This document shows, one piece after another, positions 53,517-62,372 of a stretch of 64,000 nt of DNA (within the stretch, counting starts at the first letter, position 1; every line of letters starts with the position of its first letter). Source of the stretch: Aromatoleum buckelii (GTDB lineage Bacteria; Pseudomonadota; Gammaproteobacteria; Burkholderiales; Rhodocyclaceae); NCBI RefSeq assembly GCF_012910785.2, contig NZ_WTVH02000008.1, forward strand, positions 620,001 through 684,000. Direction: 5' to 3'. The translations under genes and the position numbers were made by a program. The notes beneath the pieces are model-generated. The model saw only the letters and a list, made by a program, of their open reading frames with translations. It was not told where the DNA came from and did not search any database.

Positions 53517-54755
53517 ATGAAGCCGCACGCCTCCGTCACGCCGCCCGCCGCTCAGGGCCTCCTCATCGTCGGCATCCTGCTGATTGCCGCGAACCTGCGC
53601 GCCCCGGTCACCGGCGTCGGCCCGGTGCTTGCCGACATCCAGCACAGCTTCGGCTTCAACGCCACGCAGGCCGGCGTGCTGGCGACGCTGCCGCTGCTCG
53701 CGTTCGCGCTCGTCTCGCCGCTCGCCGCCGGCCTCGCGCGCCGGCACGGGCTCGAACGCACGCTGTTCGCGGCGCTGCTGCTGCTGACGACCGGCATCCT
53801 CGTGCGTTCGTCGGGCACCGCGTGGGGGCTGTTTGGCGGCACGGTGATACTGGGCAGCGCGATCGCGGTCTGCAATGTCCTGCTGCCGAGCCTCTTGAAG
53901 CGGGACTTCGCCGCGAAAGTCTCGACGATGACGTCACTTTACGCGGTGACGATGAGCGTGAGCGCCGCCTTGTGTTCGGCGGTGATGATTCCGCTGACGG
54001 GAATGTCGTCGTCCGGATGGACTTTCGCGCTCGGCATCTGGGCCGTCCTTGCCGCGTTCAGCGCAGTGATGTGGCTGCCGCAGCTGCGCAGGGCGACGCG
54101 CCCGATGCAGCAGGCCGCCACGACTCCAGCGATCCCGATATGGCGCTCGCCGCTCGCGTGGCAGGTGACCGCTTTCATGGGGCTCAATTCGTTCGTCTAC
54201 TACGTCGTCATCAGCTGGCTCCCGGCGATCCTGCAGCAAAACGGCTATTCCGCGGCGTCCGCCGGCTCGCTGCACGGGCTGCTGCAGCTCGCGACGGTGG
54301 TTCCCGGCGTGCTCGCGGTGCCGCTGATCCACCGCCTGACCGATCAGCGCGCCGCCGCGTTCCTGAGTGCGACCCTCGCCCTCGTCGGCCTCGTCGGCTT
54401 CATCGCGCTGCCGGGCTGGAGCGTCGTGTGGTGCATCTTCTATGGCTTCGGCAGCAGCGCCTGCCTGATCCTGGCGCTGACGTTCATGAGCCTGCGTGCA
54501 GGCAGCGTGCATCAGGCGGCAGCGCTGTCGGGCATGGCACAGGCCGTGGGTTACCTGCTCGCCGCAGTCGGCCCGACCCTCGTCGGCGCGCTCCATGACA
54601 TCTTCGGCGGCTGGTCCGCCGCGCTGCTGCTGTGCGCGGCGATATCCGTAGTCCAGGCCGTGTTCGGCCTGTACGCCGGCCGCCCGACGCAGATCGGCGC
54701 GCTGTCACCGCTGCCGGTACCGCCGGTGCCGGAGTTGGCGGGGAGGCGGCGCTGA
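53517..54755 (+). CDS. MFS transporter, CynX/NimT family
   Basis: A 412-residue, 12-helix major facilitator protein. The early motif LLIAANLRAPVTGVGPVLADI is diagnostic of the CynX/NimT (2-nitroimidazole, cyanate) family, followed by a loop ARRHGLERTL in place of the usual MFS motif A. Start ATG 53517 with a weak GGTGG. Probably exports a small organic compound under control of the divergent AraC regulator. Substrate unknown. Confidence 0.88.
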   Translation: MKPHASVTPPAAQGLLIVGILLIAANLRAPVTGVGPVLADIQHSFGFNATQAGVLATLPLLAFALVSPLAAGLARRHGLERTLFAALLLLTTGILVRSSGTAWGLFGGTVILGSAIAVCNVLLPSLLKRDFAAKVSTMTSLYAVTMSVSAALCSAVMIPLTGMSSSGWTFALGIWAVLAAFSAVMWLPQLRRATRPMQQAATTPAIPIWRSPLAWQVTAFMGLNSFVYYVVISWLPAILQQNGYSAASAGSLHGLLQLATVVPGVLAVPLIHRLTDQRAAAFLSATLALVGLVGFIALPGWSVVWCIFYGFGSSACLILALTFMSLRAGSVHQAAALSGMAQAVGYLLAAVGPTLVGALHDIFGGWSAALLLCAAISVVQAVFGLYAGRPTQIGALSPLPVPPVPELAGRRR

Positions 54756-54828
54756 CGGGCAGAGGTGGCCTGTGATGCGGAAGGAGACGCGGGAGCGGGT
54801 GAAAGTTGCCAGCGCCCTCGTCGTGCCG

Positions 54829-55548
54829 TCATTCCCATCGCACCTGTGCCGAAAAAAGATATCCGGCGCCGTACACCGTCTTGATCAGCTTCGGCTGCTG
54901 CGGGTCGTCGTCGAGTTTGCGGCGCAGGCGCGAGATGCGCACGTCGATGCTGCGGTCGAACGGGTCGACGTCGCGCTCGCCGAGCAACTGTTCGCGGCTC
55001 AGGATCTTGTTCGGCCGGCGCAGCAGCGCGAGCAGCAGCGCCGCCTCGGCCGCCGAAACGCTGACTTCGGGTTCGCCCGGACGGGACAGCGCGAGCCGGC
55101 CGGTATCGAAGCGCCAGTTTGCGAAGACCGCGACACTGCGTTCGTCCGCGCCCGGCGCGGGGGATGCGGCGCGCTGGTAGCGGCGCAGGATCGAGCGCAC
55201 ACGGGCGACGAGTTCGCGCGGTTCGAACGGCTTGACGAGGTAGTCGTCGGCGCCGAGTTCGAGGCCGAGGACGCGGTCGGTGACATCGTTGCGGCCGGTA
55301 AGGATCAGCACGGCGCACGGGCTGCCGTCCTGCAGTTCGCGCACCACCTGCATGCCGTCCATGTCCGGCAGGCCGAGGTCGACCACCACCAGGTCGGGGG
55401 AAGCTTTCCGCGCGCGGGCGAGCAGTTCGCGCCCGGTCGCGACGTGTTCGCTGCGGAAGCCGTAGTCGGCAAGTGCGCCGCAGATCAGGCGGGCGATATC
55501 CGCTTCGTCCTCGAGAACCAGGACAAGCGGCGGCGTGTTGTCGGTCAT
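54829..55548 (-). CDS. OmpR/KdpE-type response regulator
   Basis: A 239-residue regulator with a receiver (LVLEDEADIARLICGAL, phospho-site in LVVVDLGLPDMDG, KPFEPRELVARVRSILRR) and a C-terminal winged helix (DPFDRSIDVRISRLRRKLDDD, KTVYGAGYLF). Start at 55548, sharing 4 bases with the kinase stop. Works with the hybrid kinase upstream; targets unknown. Confidence 0.92.
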   Translation of the reverse strand: MTDNTPPLVLVLEDEADIARLICGALADYGFRSEHVATGRELLARARKASPDLVVVDLGLPDMDGMQVVRELQDGSPCAVLILTGRNDVTDRVLGLELGADDYLVKPFEPRELVARVRSILRRYQRAASPAPGADERSVAVFANWRFDTGRLALSRPGEPEVSVSAAEAALLLALLRRPNKILSREQLLGERDVDPFDRSIDVRISRLRRKLDDDPQQPKLIKTVYGAGYLFSAQVRWE

Positions 55549-57647
55549 CGGGTGGGCAGGTCCTCGGTGGTTGCCGGAACATCCAGGATCGCGGCGAGGC
55601 TCGTCGCGAGCGTGTCCTGGTCGAAAGGCTTGCGCAGCACCGGCACGTCGAGCTGCGTCGTGCCGGCGAGCGCGTTGTCGCTGGCGTAGCCTGTGATCAT
55701 CAGGATCGGCAGCCGCGGGCGCAGCGCGCGGGTACGTGCGACGAGTTCGCGGCCGCCGATCGCACCGGGCATCACGGTGTCGGTGACGAGGACCGCGATC
55801 TCCGGGACCGACTCGATCAGGCTCCACGCTTCGACGCCGTCGGCGGCCTCGATGACGGAGTGGCCGAGCGCGGTCAGTTGCAGCCGGATGATGCGGCGTA
55901 CTTCGGGTTCGTCCTCGACGAGCAGCACCGGCCCGGCGTTCTGGCGCCCGCGCAGTGCCGGCGAGGCACCTTTGGCCGGCGCCGCCGGCGTCGGGGCGAC
56001 GGTGCGTGGCAGCACGAACGTCACCGTCGTTCCCGAGCCGGGCGTGCTGCGGATGCGGATGTTGCCGCCCGACTGGCGCACGAAGCCATACACCATCGCC
56101 AGCCCGAGACCGCTGCCCTGGCCGAACGGTTTCGTTGTGAAGAACGGTTCGAACAGCCGCGGCAGCAGCTTCGCGTCGATGCCACAGCCGGTGTCGGTGA
56201 CGTCGATCTGCACGTACTCCCCCGGGGGCAGCTCGATGAGCATTGCGAGGCTCTCCGGGATGTGGCGCTCGCCGATCGCGATCGTCAGCGAGCCGCCGTC
56301 CGGCATCGCATCGCGCGCGTTGAGCGCGAGGTTCAGCAGCGCGTTCTCGAGCTGGTGGGGGTCGACAAAAGCGTGCAGCGGCACTGGCGGCAGGCGCGTC
56401 TGCAAGCGGATGTTTTCGGTCAGCGAGCGTGACAGCAGGTGCGCCATGTTGAGCACCAGCACGCCGACCTCGACTGTGATCGGTTCAAGTCCCTGGCCGC
56501 GCGAGAAGGTCAGCAACCGCTTGATCAGTTCCGCGCCGCGCCGCGCCGCGTGCAGCGCCGGGTCGAGGTGCTCGACCGCAGCACCGCCCTGCGGCAGCTT
56601 CGATTTCAGCTCGGCCAGGTTGCCGATGATGATCGTCAGCAGGTTGTTGAAATCGTGCGCGAGACCACCGGTGAGCTGGCCGACGGCTTCCATCTTCTGC
56701 GCCTGCACGAGCGCCGCCTGGCTCGCTTTCTGTTCGGTGATGTCCGTCGACAGCACGAAATAGCCGACCACTTCGCCGTGCGCGGACATTTCGGGCACGA
56801 TGACGCTGCGGGCATGCACGGTACGGCCGTTGTCGAGCTTGCGCGAATATTCGTAGCTGACGCGCTCGCCGCTCGCTGCAACCTTCAACTGCTCGACGAC
56901 CAGCGGGTACAGCGCGGCGCCGAACACGCTCTCGATGCTGCGCCCGACGATCGCATCCTTGGTCAGGCCGAACCATTCGGCGTAGCCGCGGTTCGCGAAA
57001 TGGTAGATTTCTTCGCGATCGACATACGCGATCAGCGCCGGGATCGAATCGATGATCAGCTTCAGCCGCTCCTCGGAGCGCCGCAGCGCGCCAGCGATTT
57101 CGTCGACTTCGGCATGCGCCTGCGCGAGCCGCACGTTCGCGCTCTCGAGCTCGGCCGTGCGGGCCTTGACGCGCGCCTCGAGTTCGGCGTTCTGCCGCTG
57201 GATGACGTCCTCGTAGCGGCGCTGTTCGGTGATGTCGGTCCACAGCGAGACGAAGCCGAGATTCGGGATCGGCACGCCGCGGATCGCGAGGATTTTGCCG
57301 TTCGGCCGTGCGCGCTCCGCGTAGTGCGGCAGGAACGCCCGCGCTGCGGCCATGCGCTCGGCGACGAGCTGGTCGACATCGCCTTCGCCGTATTCGCCGC
57401 GTTCGGCATTGAACCGCGCGAACTCCTCGAACGGCGTGCCGACGTGGACCATTTTCTCGGGAAAGTCGAGCAGCCGCAGCATCGCCTTGTTCCACGTCAC
57501 GAGCTTCGGCGTCACGTCGAAGACGGCGATCGCCTGGTCGAGCAGGTCGAGGCCGGCGAGCAGCAGGTCGTAGCGGCGCAGCTCCTGCGACGACAGCTTC
57601 GGCGGCGAGCCGCCTTTCGCAGGCGGAGTCGGCGTGTTGCGCAACAT
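55545..57647 (-). CDS. PAS-containing hybrid histidine kinase
   Basis: A 700-residue soluble sensor kinase without membrane helices. Two PAS domains (about residues 25-145 and 195-315) are joined by a predicted coiled coil (ELEARVKARTAELESANVRLAQ in part). Then come HisKA (phospho-His in GGLAHDFNNLLT), HATPase (ALLNLALNARDAMPDGG, VTDTGCGI, GQGSGLGLAMVYGF) and a C-terminal receiver (LLVEDEPEVRR, VTDTVMPG, LRKPFDQD). A cytosolic redox or ligand sensor is likely. The first PAS lacks an obvious cofactor motif. The downstream regulator overlaps it. Confidence 0.9.
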   Translation of the reverse strand: MLRNTPTPPAKGGSPPKLSSQELRRYDLLLAGLDLLDQAIAVFDVTPKLVTWNKAMLRLLDFPEKMVHVGTPFEEFARFNAERGEYGEGDVDQLVAERMAAARAFLPHYAERARPNGKILAIRGVPIPNLGFVSLWTDITEQRRYEDVIQRQNAELEARVKARTAELESANVRLAQAHAEVDEIAGALRRSEERLKLIIDSIPALIAYVDREEIYHFANRGYAEWFGLTKDAIVGRSIESVFGAALYPLVVEQLKVAASGERVSYEYSRKLDNGRTVHARSVIVPEMSAHGEVVGYFVLSTDITEQKASQAALVQAQKMEAVGQLTGGLAHDFNNLLTIIIGNLAELKSKLPQGGAAVEHLDPALHAARRGAELIKRLLTFSRGQGLEPITVEVGVLVLNMAHLLSRSLTENIRLQTRLPPVPLHAFVDPHQLENALLNLALNARDAMPDGGSLTIAIGERHIPESLAMLIELPPGEYVQIDVTDTGCGIDAKLLPRLFEPFFTTKPFGQGSGLGLAMVYGFVRQSGGNIRIRSTPGSGTTVTFVLPRTVAPTPAAPAKGASPALRGRQNAGPVLLVEDEPEVRRIIRLQLTALGHSVIEAADGVEAWSLIESVPEIAVLVTDTVMPGAIGGRELVARTRALRPRLPILMITGYASDNALAGTTQLDVPVLRKPFDQDTLATSLAAILDVPATTEDLPTR

Positions 57648-57720
57648 CAGGCGTGCATCCTCCGGGAGTGAGTTTGGCGCTTGCCCATTCTAGTCATCTC
57701 CGCAGGCGAAGACGCGCCGA

Positions 57721-58872
57721 CTACCTCACGGAACGCGGCGCAGGGCGCGGCGAGGCCGCAGCCTGGAAGTCCGCCCCCGCGCCCTGGTTCAGCAACTGCT
57801 TTCGAAACCGCTCCGGCGACATCCCGGTCCAGGCGACCACGGCACGATAGAACGCCGAGGGATCGGCGTAACCGAGTTCGGCGCCGATCTGCGCAATCGG
57901 CTGCGCTGTTTTCGTCAGCCGGGCGAGCGCGATGTCACGACGCAGCGCGTCCTTGATCGTGCGAAAGCTCGAGCCTTCCTCTTCGAGCCGGCGGTGCAGC
58001 GTGCGCGCTGACAGGTGCAGCCGGTCGGCGACGGCTTCGAGCGACAGGTTCTCGGGCAGCGCGTCGCGCAGCAGGTCGCGCACGCGATACACCATGTCGC
58101 GGTCGCGCCGGTACAGCATCGTGATCTTGCCGGGCGCACCGTCGAGGAAGGTGGCGAGCGCGGCGTCGTCGCGCCGCACCGGCAGGTCGAGCAGGTTGTC
58201 GCGCAGCCGCGCGACGAGCGTGCCGGCGTCGAAGAACGAATGTTCCGTATAGACCAGCGCGTAGTCGTCGGCGTGCGGGGGGCGAGGGTAGGGGAAATGC
58301 ACCGAGTCGAGCGCGAGCTCGCGGCTGACGAGCCAGCACGAAACCGCGTGGATCAGCCGCAGCAGCCACTCGAATGCGAACACGCGAGCCGGGTCTCCGC
58401 GCCGGTCCGCAAGCCGGCGCGTCTCCGAAATGCGCAGCTCGGCCCGCTCGTCGCCGTCGCCGCGCCGCACGCTGACTGCCAGATCGGGCAGCACGATGCG
58501 CAGGAAGCGCGCCGCGCGATCGAGCGCGTCGCCGAGCGTCGCCGCGCCGAGCATGCCGCGGCACAGGAACTCGAAGCTGCCCGAGCGCATCGGCTGCGCG
58601 AACAGGCCGAAGCCCTCGTCGTCCATCTCGCGACCGATCAGGTTGTACAGCGCCGCGTAGCGGTCGATCGGAACGCGCGTGGCGGGGTCTGCAAGGTCGA
58701 CGCCCGCTGCGGCGAGCAATGGCGCCGGATCGCGCCCTTGCCGGACCATTCCCGACAGCATCCCCGTAACAAAGCCGCGCGCAACCGTCGCACGACGGCT
58801 GCGAGTGGGACGCGGCAAGGCGGGGCGCGGCAAGACGGGGTCGAGCGCGCCAGCAGCGGAAGGGGTGGGCAT
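57721..58872 (-). CDS. AraC-family transcriptional regulator with N-terminal ligand domain
   Basis: A 383-residue regulator of the OruR/ArgR-like AraC type: an N-terminal helical ligand-binding domain (PIDRYAALYNLIGREMDDEGFGLF in part, FEFLCRGMLGAATLGDALDRAARF) and C-terminal HTH (LSLEAVADRLHLSARTLHRRLEEEG in part, IGAELGYADPSAFYRAVVAWTG). Start at 58872. It is divergent from icmF with 142 bases between, so it is the best candidate to control isobutyryl-CoA mutase. Inference from position. Confidence 0.88.
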   Translation of the reverse strand: MPTPSAAGALDPVLPRPALPRPTRSRRATVARGFVTGMLSGMVRQGRDPAPLLAAAGVDLADPATRVPIDRYAALYNLIGREMDDEGFGLFAQPMRSGSFEFLCRGMLGAATLGDALDRAARFLRIVLPDLAVSVRRGDGDERAELRISETRRLADRRGDPARVFAFEWLLRLIHAVSCWLVSRELALDSVHFPYPRPPHADDYALVYTEHSFFDAGTLVARLRDNLLDLPVRRDDAALATFLDGAPGKITMLYRRDRDMVYRVRDLLRDALPENLSLEAVADRLHLSARTLHRRLEEEGSSFRTIKDALRRDIALARLTKTAQPIAQIGAELGYADPSAFYRAVVAWTGMSPERFRKQLLNQGAGADFQAAASPRPAPRSVR

Positions 58873-59014
58873 CGTCGGGCTCGTGCAGCGCAAGGCGCGA
58901 GGTTGATTGGAAGGTTGGCGGATTTTGCACGATGGACGTCCGGCCGGGCAATGGCAATCGCTCGGCGGCCCTCCTAAGATGCAGGGCATCATCGGACATC
59001 ACGTGGAAAACGAC

Positions 59015-62000
59015 ATGACCAACCTCAGCGAAGCCAAGAAGCTCGTCAACTACAAGCCGAAGAACAAGGTCCGTTTCGTGACCGCCGCGGCACTGTTCGA
59101 CGGCCACGACGCGTCGATCAATATCATGCGCCGGATCCTCCAGTCGACCGGCTCCGAAGTGATCCACCTCGGCCACAACCGCTCGGTCGGCGAGATCGTC
59201 AACGCCGCGCTGCAGGAAGACGTGCAGGGCATCGCGATCACGTCGTACCAGGGCGGTCACGTCGAGTTCTTCAAGTACATGATCGACCTGTTGAAGGCCA
59301 ACGGCGGCGAGAACATCAAGGTGTTCGGCGGCGGCGGCGGCGTGATCGTGCCGTCCGAGATTCGCGAGCTGCACGACTACGGCGTCACGCGCGTGTATTC
59401 GCCGGAAGACGGCGCGATGATGGGGTTGCAGGGCATGATCAACGACCTCGTCGAGAAGTCGGACTTCGACCTCACCGCGGTCGCGCCGCAGTCCGCTGAG
59501 GAAGTCGTCAAGCAGCTCACGACCGGCGAGCGCGCCGCGCGCCAGCGCGTGCTGTCGCGCGTAATCACCGCGCTCGAGAACGGCGCCTATGGCGACGACG
59601 TCAGGAAGGCGATCATCGACGCGGCGGCGAAAGTCAGGACGCCGGCGCTCGGCATCACCGGCACCGGCGGCGCGGGCAAGAGCTCGCTGACCGACGAACT
59701 CGTGCGCCGCTTCCGCCTCGACCAGAACGACAAGCTCAAGCTCGCGATCGTGTCGATCGACCCGTCGCGGAAGCGCACCGGCGGCGCGCTGCTCGGGGAC
59801 CGCATCCGCATGAACGCGATCGAGCACGACAACATCTTCATGCGCTCACTCGCGACGCGCGACACGGGTTCGGAAATTTCGGCCGCGCTGCCCGAAGTCA
59901 TCGCCGCGACGAAGCTCGTCGGCTTCGACCTCGTCATCGTCGAGACCTCCGGCATCGGCCAAGGCAATGCCGCGATCGTGCCGTACGTCGACCTGTCGCT
60001 GTACGTGATGACGCCGGAATTCGGCGCGGCGAGCCAGCTGGAGAAGATCGACATGCTCGACTTCGCCGACTTCGTCGCGATCAACAAGTTCGACCGCAAG
60101 GGCGCCGACGACGCGCTGCGCGACGTGAGGAAGCAGTATCAGAGGAACCGCGAGCTCTTCAGCCAGCCGACCGACGCGATGCCGGTCTTCGGCACGATGG
60201 CCGCGCGCTTCAACGACGACGGCGTGACCGCCCTGTACCAGGCGATGTTCCCGAAGCTCGTCGAGAAGGGCCTGAAGGCCAAGCCCGGCGTGCTGCCGAT
60301 CGTGGCGACGAAGGCGTCCTCCCACGGCCGCGCGATCGTGCCGGCCGAGCGCACGCGGTATCTGGCCGAGATCGCCGACACCGTTCGCGACTACCACAAG
60401 CACATCGAGCAGCAGGCGCGCGTCGCCCGCGAGCGCCAGTCGCTGAAGATCGCGAAGGCGCTGTTCGAGCAGTGCGGCAAGGGCGCGGGTGCCCAGGTGA
60501 CTTTCGATGAGCTGATCGGCTGGAAGGATGGCGAGCTGACGCCGACGGCGAAAAAGCTCCTCGAGATGTGGCCGAAGACGAAGGAGCTCTACGCCGCCGA
60601 CGAATACGTCGTGAAGATCCGCGACAAGGAGATCCGCACCAAACTGACGTCCGAATCGCTGTCGGGCACCAAGATCCGCAAAGTCGCGCTGCCGAGCTTC
60701 GACGACGACGGCGAGTCGCTGAAGTTCCTGATGAAGGAAAACGTCCCCGGCTCGTTCCCCTACACCGCTGGCGTGTTCGCGTTCAAGCGCGAAGGCGAGG
60801 ACCCGACGCGGATGTTCGCCGGTGAAGGCGACGCGTTCCGCACCAACCGCCGCTTCAAGAAAGTCTCCGAAGGCATGCCGGCGCACCGCCTGTCGACCGC
60901 GTTCGACTCGGTGACGCTGTATGGCTGCGACCCGGATTTGCGCCCGGACATCTACGGCAAGATCGGCAACTCCGGTGTGTCGATCGCGACGCTCGACGAC
61001 ATGAAAGTGCTGTACGACGGCTTCGACCTGTGCGCGCCGACGACGTCGGTGTCGATGACGATCAACGGGCCGGCGCCGATCATCCTCGCGTTCTTCTTCA
61101 ACACCGCGCTCGACCAGCAGGTCGCGAAATTCCGCGCCGACAACGGCCGCGAGCCGACGGAGACCGAGTTCCAGAAGATCAAGGAGTGGACGCTGTCGTC
61201 GGTGCGCGGCACGGTGCAGGCCGACATCCTGAAGGAAGACCAGGGCCAGAACACCTGCATCTTCTCGACCGAGTTCGCGCTGAAGATGATGGGCGACATC
61301 CAGGAGTACTTCGTCCATCACCAGGTGCAGAACTTCTACTCGGTGTCGATCTCCGGCTACCACATTGCCGAAGCCGGCGCGAACCCGATCTCGCAGCTCG
61401 CCTTCACGCTGTCGAACGGCTTCACGTACGTCGAGTCGTATCTCGCGCGCGGCATGCACATCGACGACTTCGCGCCGAACCTGTCGTTCTTCTTCTCGAA
61501 CGGCATGGATCCCGAGTACTCGGTGATCGGGCGCGTCGCGCGCCGCATCTGGGCCGTGGCGATGAAGAACAAGTACGGCGCGAACGAGCGCAGCCAGAAG
61601 CTCAAGTACCACGTGCAAACGTCCGGGCGCTCGCTGCACGCGCAGGAGATGGACTTCAACGACATCCGCACGACGCTGCAGGCGCTGATCGCGATCTACG
61701 ACAATTGCAACTCGCTGCACACCAACGCGTACGACGAGGCGATCACGACGCCGACCGAGGAATCGGTGCGCCGCGCGATGGCGATCCAGCTGATCATCAA
61801 CCGCGAATGGGGCTTGGCGAAGAACGAGAACCCGAACCAGGGTGCGTTCATCATCGAGGAACTCACCGACCTCGTCGAGGAAGCGGTGCTGCAGGAGTTC
61901 GAGGCGATCGCGTCGCGCGGCGGCGTGCTCGGCGCGATGGAGACCGGCTACCAGCGCGGCAAGATCCAGGAGGAGTCGCTGTACTACGAGCACAAGAAGC

Positions 62001-62302
62001 ACGACGGCTCGTACCCGATCATCGGCGTGAATACTTTCCTGAACCCGAAGGGCAGCGCGCAGCCGGAAATCGAACTCGCGCGCTCGACCGAGGAAGAGAA
62101 GCAGGGGCAGTTGAAGCGCCTCGCCGACTTCCAGGCACGCAACGCCGCGGAAGCGCCGAAGTGGCTCGCGAGGCTGCGCCAGACCGTCATCGAGAACGGC
62201 AACGTGTTCGAAGTGCTCGTCGACGCGGTGCGCTACTGCTCGCTCGGCCAGATCACGTCGGCGCTGTACGAAGTCGGCGGGCAGTATCGGCGCAGCATGT
62301 AA
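59015..62302 (+). CDS. icmF: Fused isobutyryl-CoA mutase IcmF (B12 domain, G-protein chaperone, mutase)
   Basis: A 1,095-residue single-chain enzyme. Cobalamin domain with DGHDAS (axial H31), then a MeaB-like GTPase with P-loop GTGGAGKS (216-223) and NKFD, then the CoA mutase barrel. Substrate residues are F601 (TRMFAGEG) and Q745 (GQNTCIF), spaced by 144 residues as F598 and Q742 in the Cupriavidus enzyme, so the pair is Phe/Gln of isobutyryl-CoA/n-butyryl-CoA mutase and not Tyr/Arg of methylmalonyl-CoA mutase. IcmF also slowly interconverts isovaleryl- and pivalyl-CoA. The ATG at 59015 is used; an ATG 12 codons upstream is weaker. Confidence 0.95.
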   Translation: MTNLSEAKKLVNYKPKNKVRFVTAAALFDGHDASINIMRRILQSTGSEVIHLGHNRSVGEIVNAALQEDVQGIAITSYQGGHVEFFKYMIDLLKANGGENIKVFGGGGGVIVPSEIRELHDYGVTRVYSPEDGAMMGLQGMINDLVEKSDFDLTAVAPQSAEEVVKQLTTGERAARQRVLSRVITALENGAYGDDVRKAIIDAAAKVRTPALGITGTGGAGKSSLTDELVRRFRLDQNDKLKLAIVSIDPSRKRTGGALLGDRIRMNAIEHDNIFMRSLATRDTGSEISAALPEVIAATKLVGFDLVIVETSGIGQGNAAIVPYVDLSLYVMTPEFGAASQLEKIDMLDFADFVAINKFDRKGADDALRDVRKQYQRNRELFSQPTDAMPVFGTMAARFNDDGVTALYQAMFPKLVEKGLKAKPGVLPIVATKASSHGRAIVPAERTRYLAEIADTVRDYHKHIEQQARVARERQSLKIAKALFEQCGKGAGAQVTFDELIGWKDGELTPTAKKLLEMWPKTKELYAADEYVVKIRDKEIRTKLTSESLSGTKIRKVALPSFDDDGESLKFLMKENVPGSFPYTAGVFAFKREGEDPTRMFAGEGDAFRTNRRFKKVSEGMPAHRLSTAFDSVTLYGCDPDLRPDIYGKIGNSGVSIATLDDMKVLYDGFDLCAPTTSVSMTINGPAPIILAFFFNTALDQQVAKFRADNGREPTETEFQKIKEWTLSSVRGTVQADILKEDQGQNTCIFSTEFALKMMGDIQEYFVHHQVQNFYSVSISGYHIAEAGANPISQLAFTLSNGFTYVESYLARGMHIDDFAPNLSFFFSNGMDPEYSVIGRVARRIWAVAMKNKYGANERSQKLKYHVQTSGRSLHAQEMDFNDIRTTLQALIAIYDNCNSLHTNAYDEAITTPTEESVRRAMAIQLIINREWGLAKNENPNQGAFIIEELTDLVEEAVLQEFEAIASRGGVLGAMETGYQRGKIQEESLYYEHKKHDGSYPIIGVNTFLNPKGSAQPEIELARSTEEEKQGQLKRLADFQARNAAEAPKWLARLRQTVIENGNVFEVLVDAVRYCSLGQITSALYEVGGQYRRSM

Positions 62303-62326
62303 GCGCGGGCCGTCGAGGCAGTCATG

Positions 62327-62356
62327 AAAACGGCGCCACACGGCGCCGTTTTTTTC
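62327..62356 (+). terminator. Rho-independent terminator between icmF and the GGDEF/EAL gene
   Basis: AAAACGGCGCC (62327-62337) and GGCGCCGTTTT (62342-62352) form an 11-bp stem with loop ACAC followed by more T. The A-run on the left makes it bidirectional, serving both convergent genes. Confidence 0.9.
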
Positions 62357-62372
62357 TGTCTGGTTTGAACCG

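Noticed and set aside
59846-62341. 831-codon leftward open frame opposite icmF
   Set aside because: Antisense shadow of a highly conserved gene; composition is unprotein-like.
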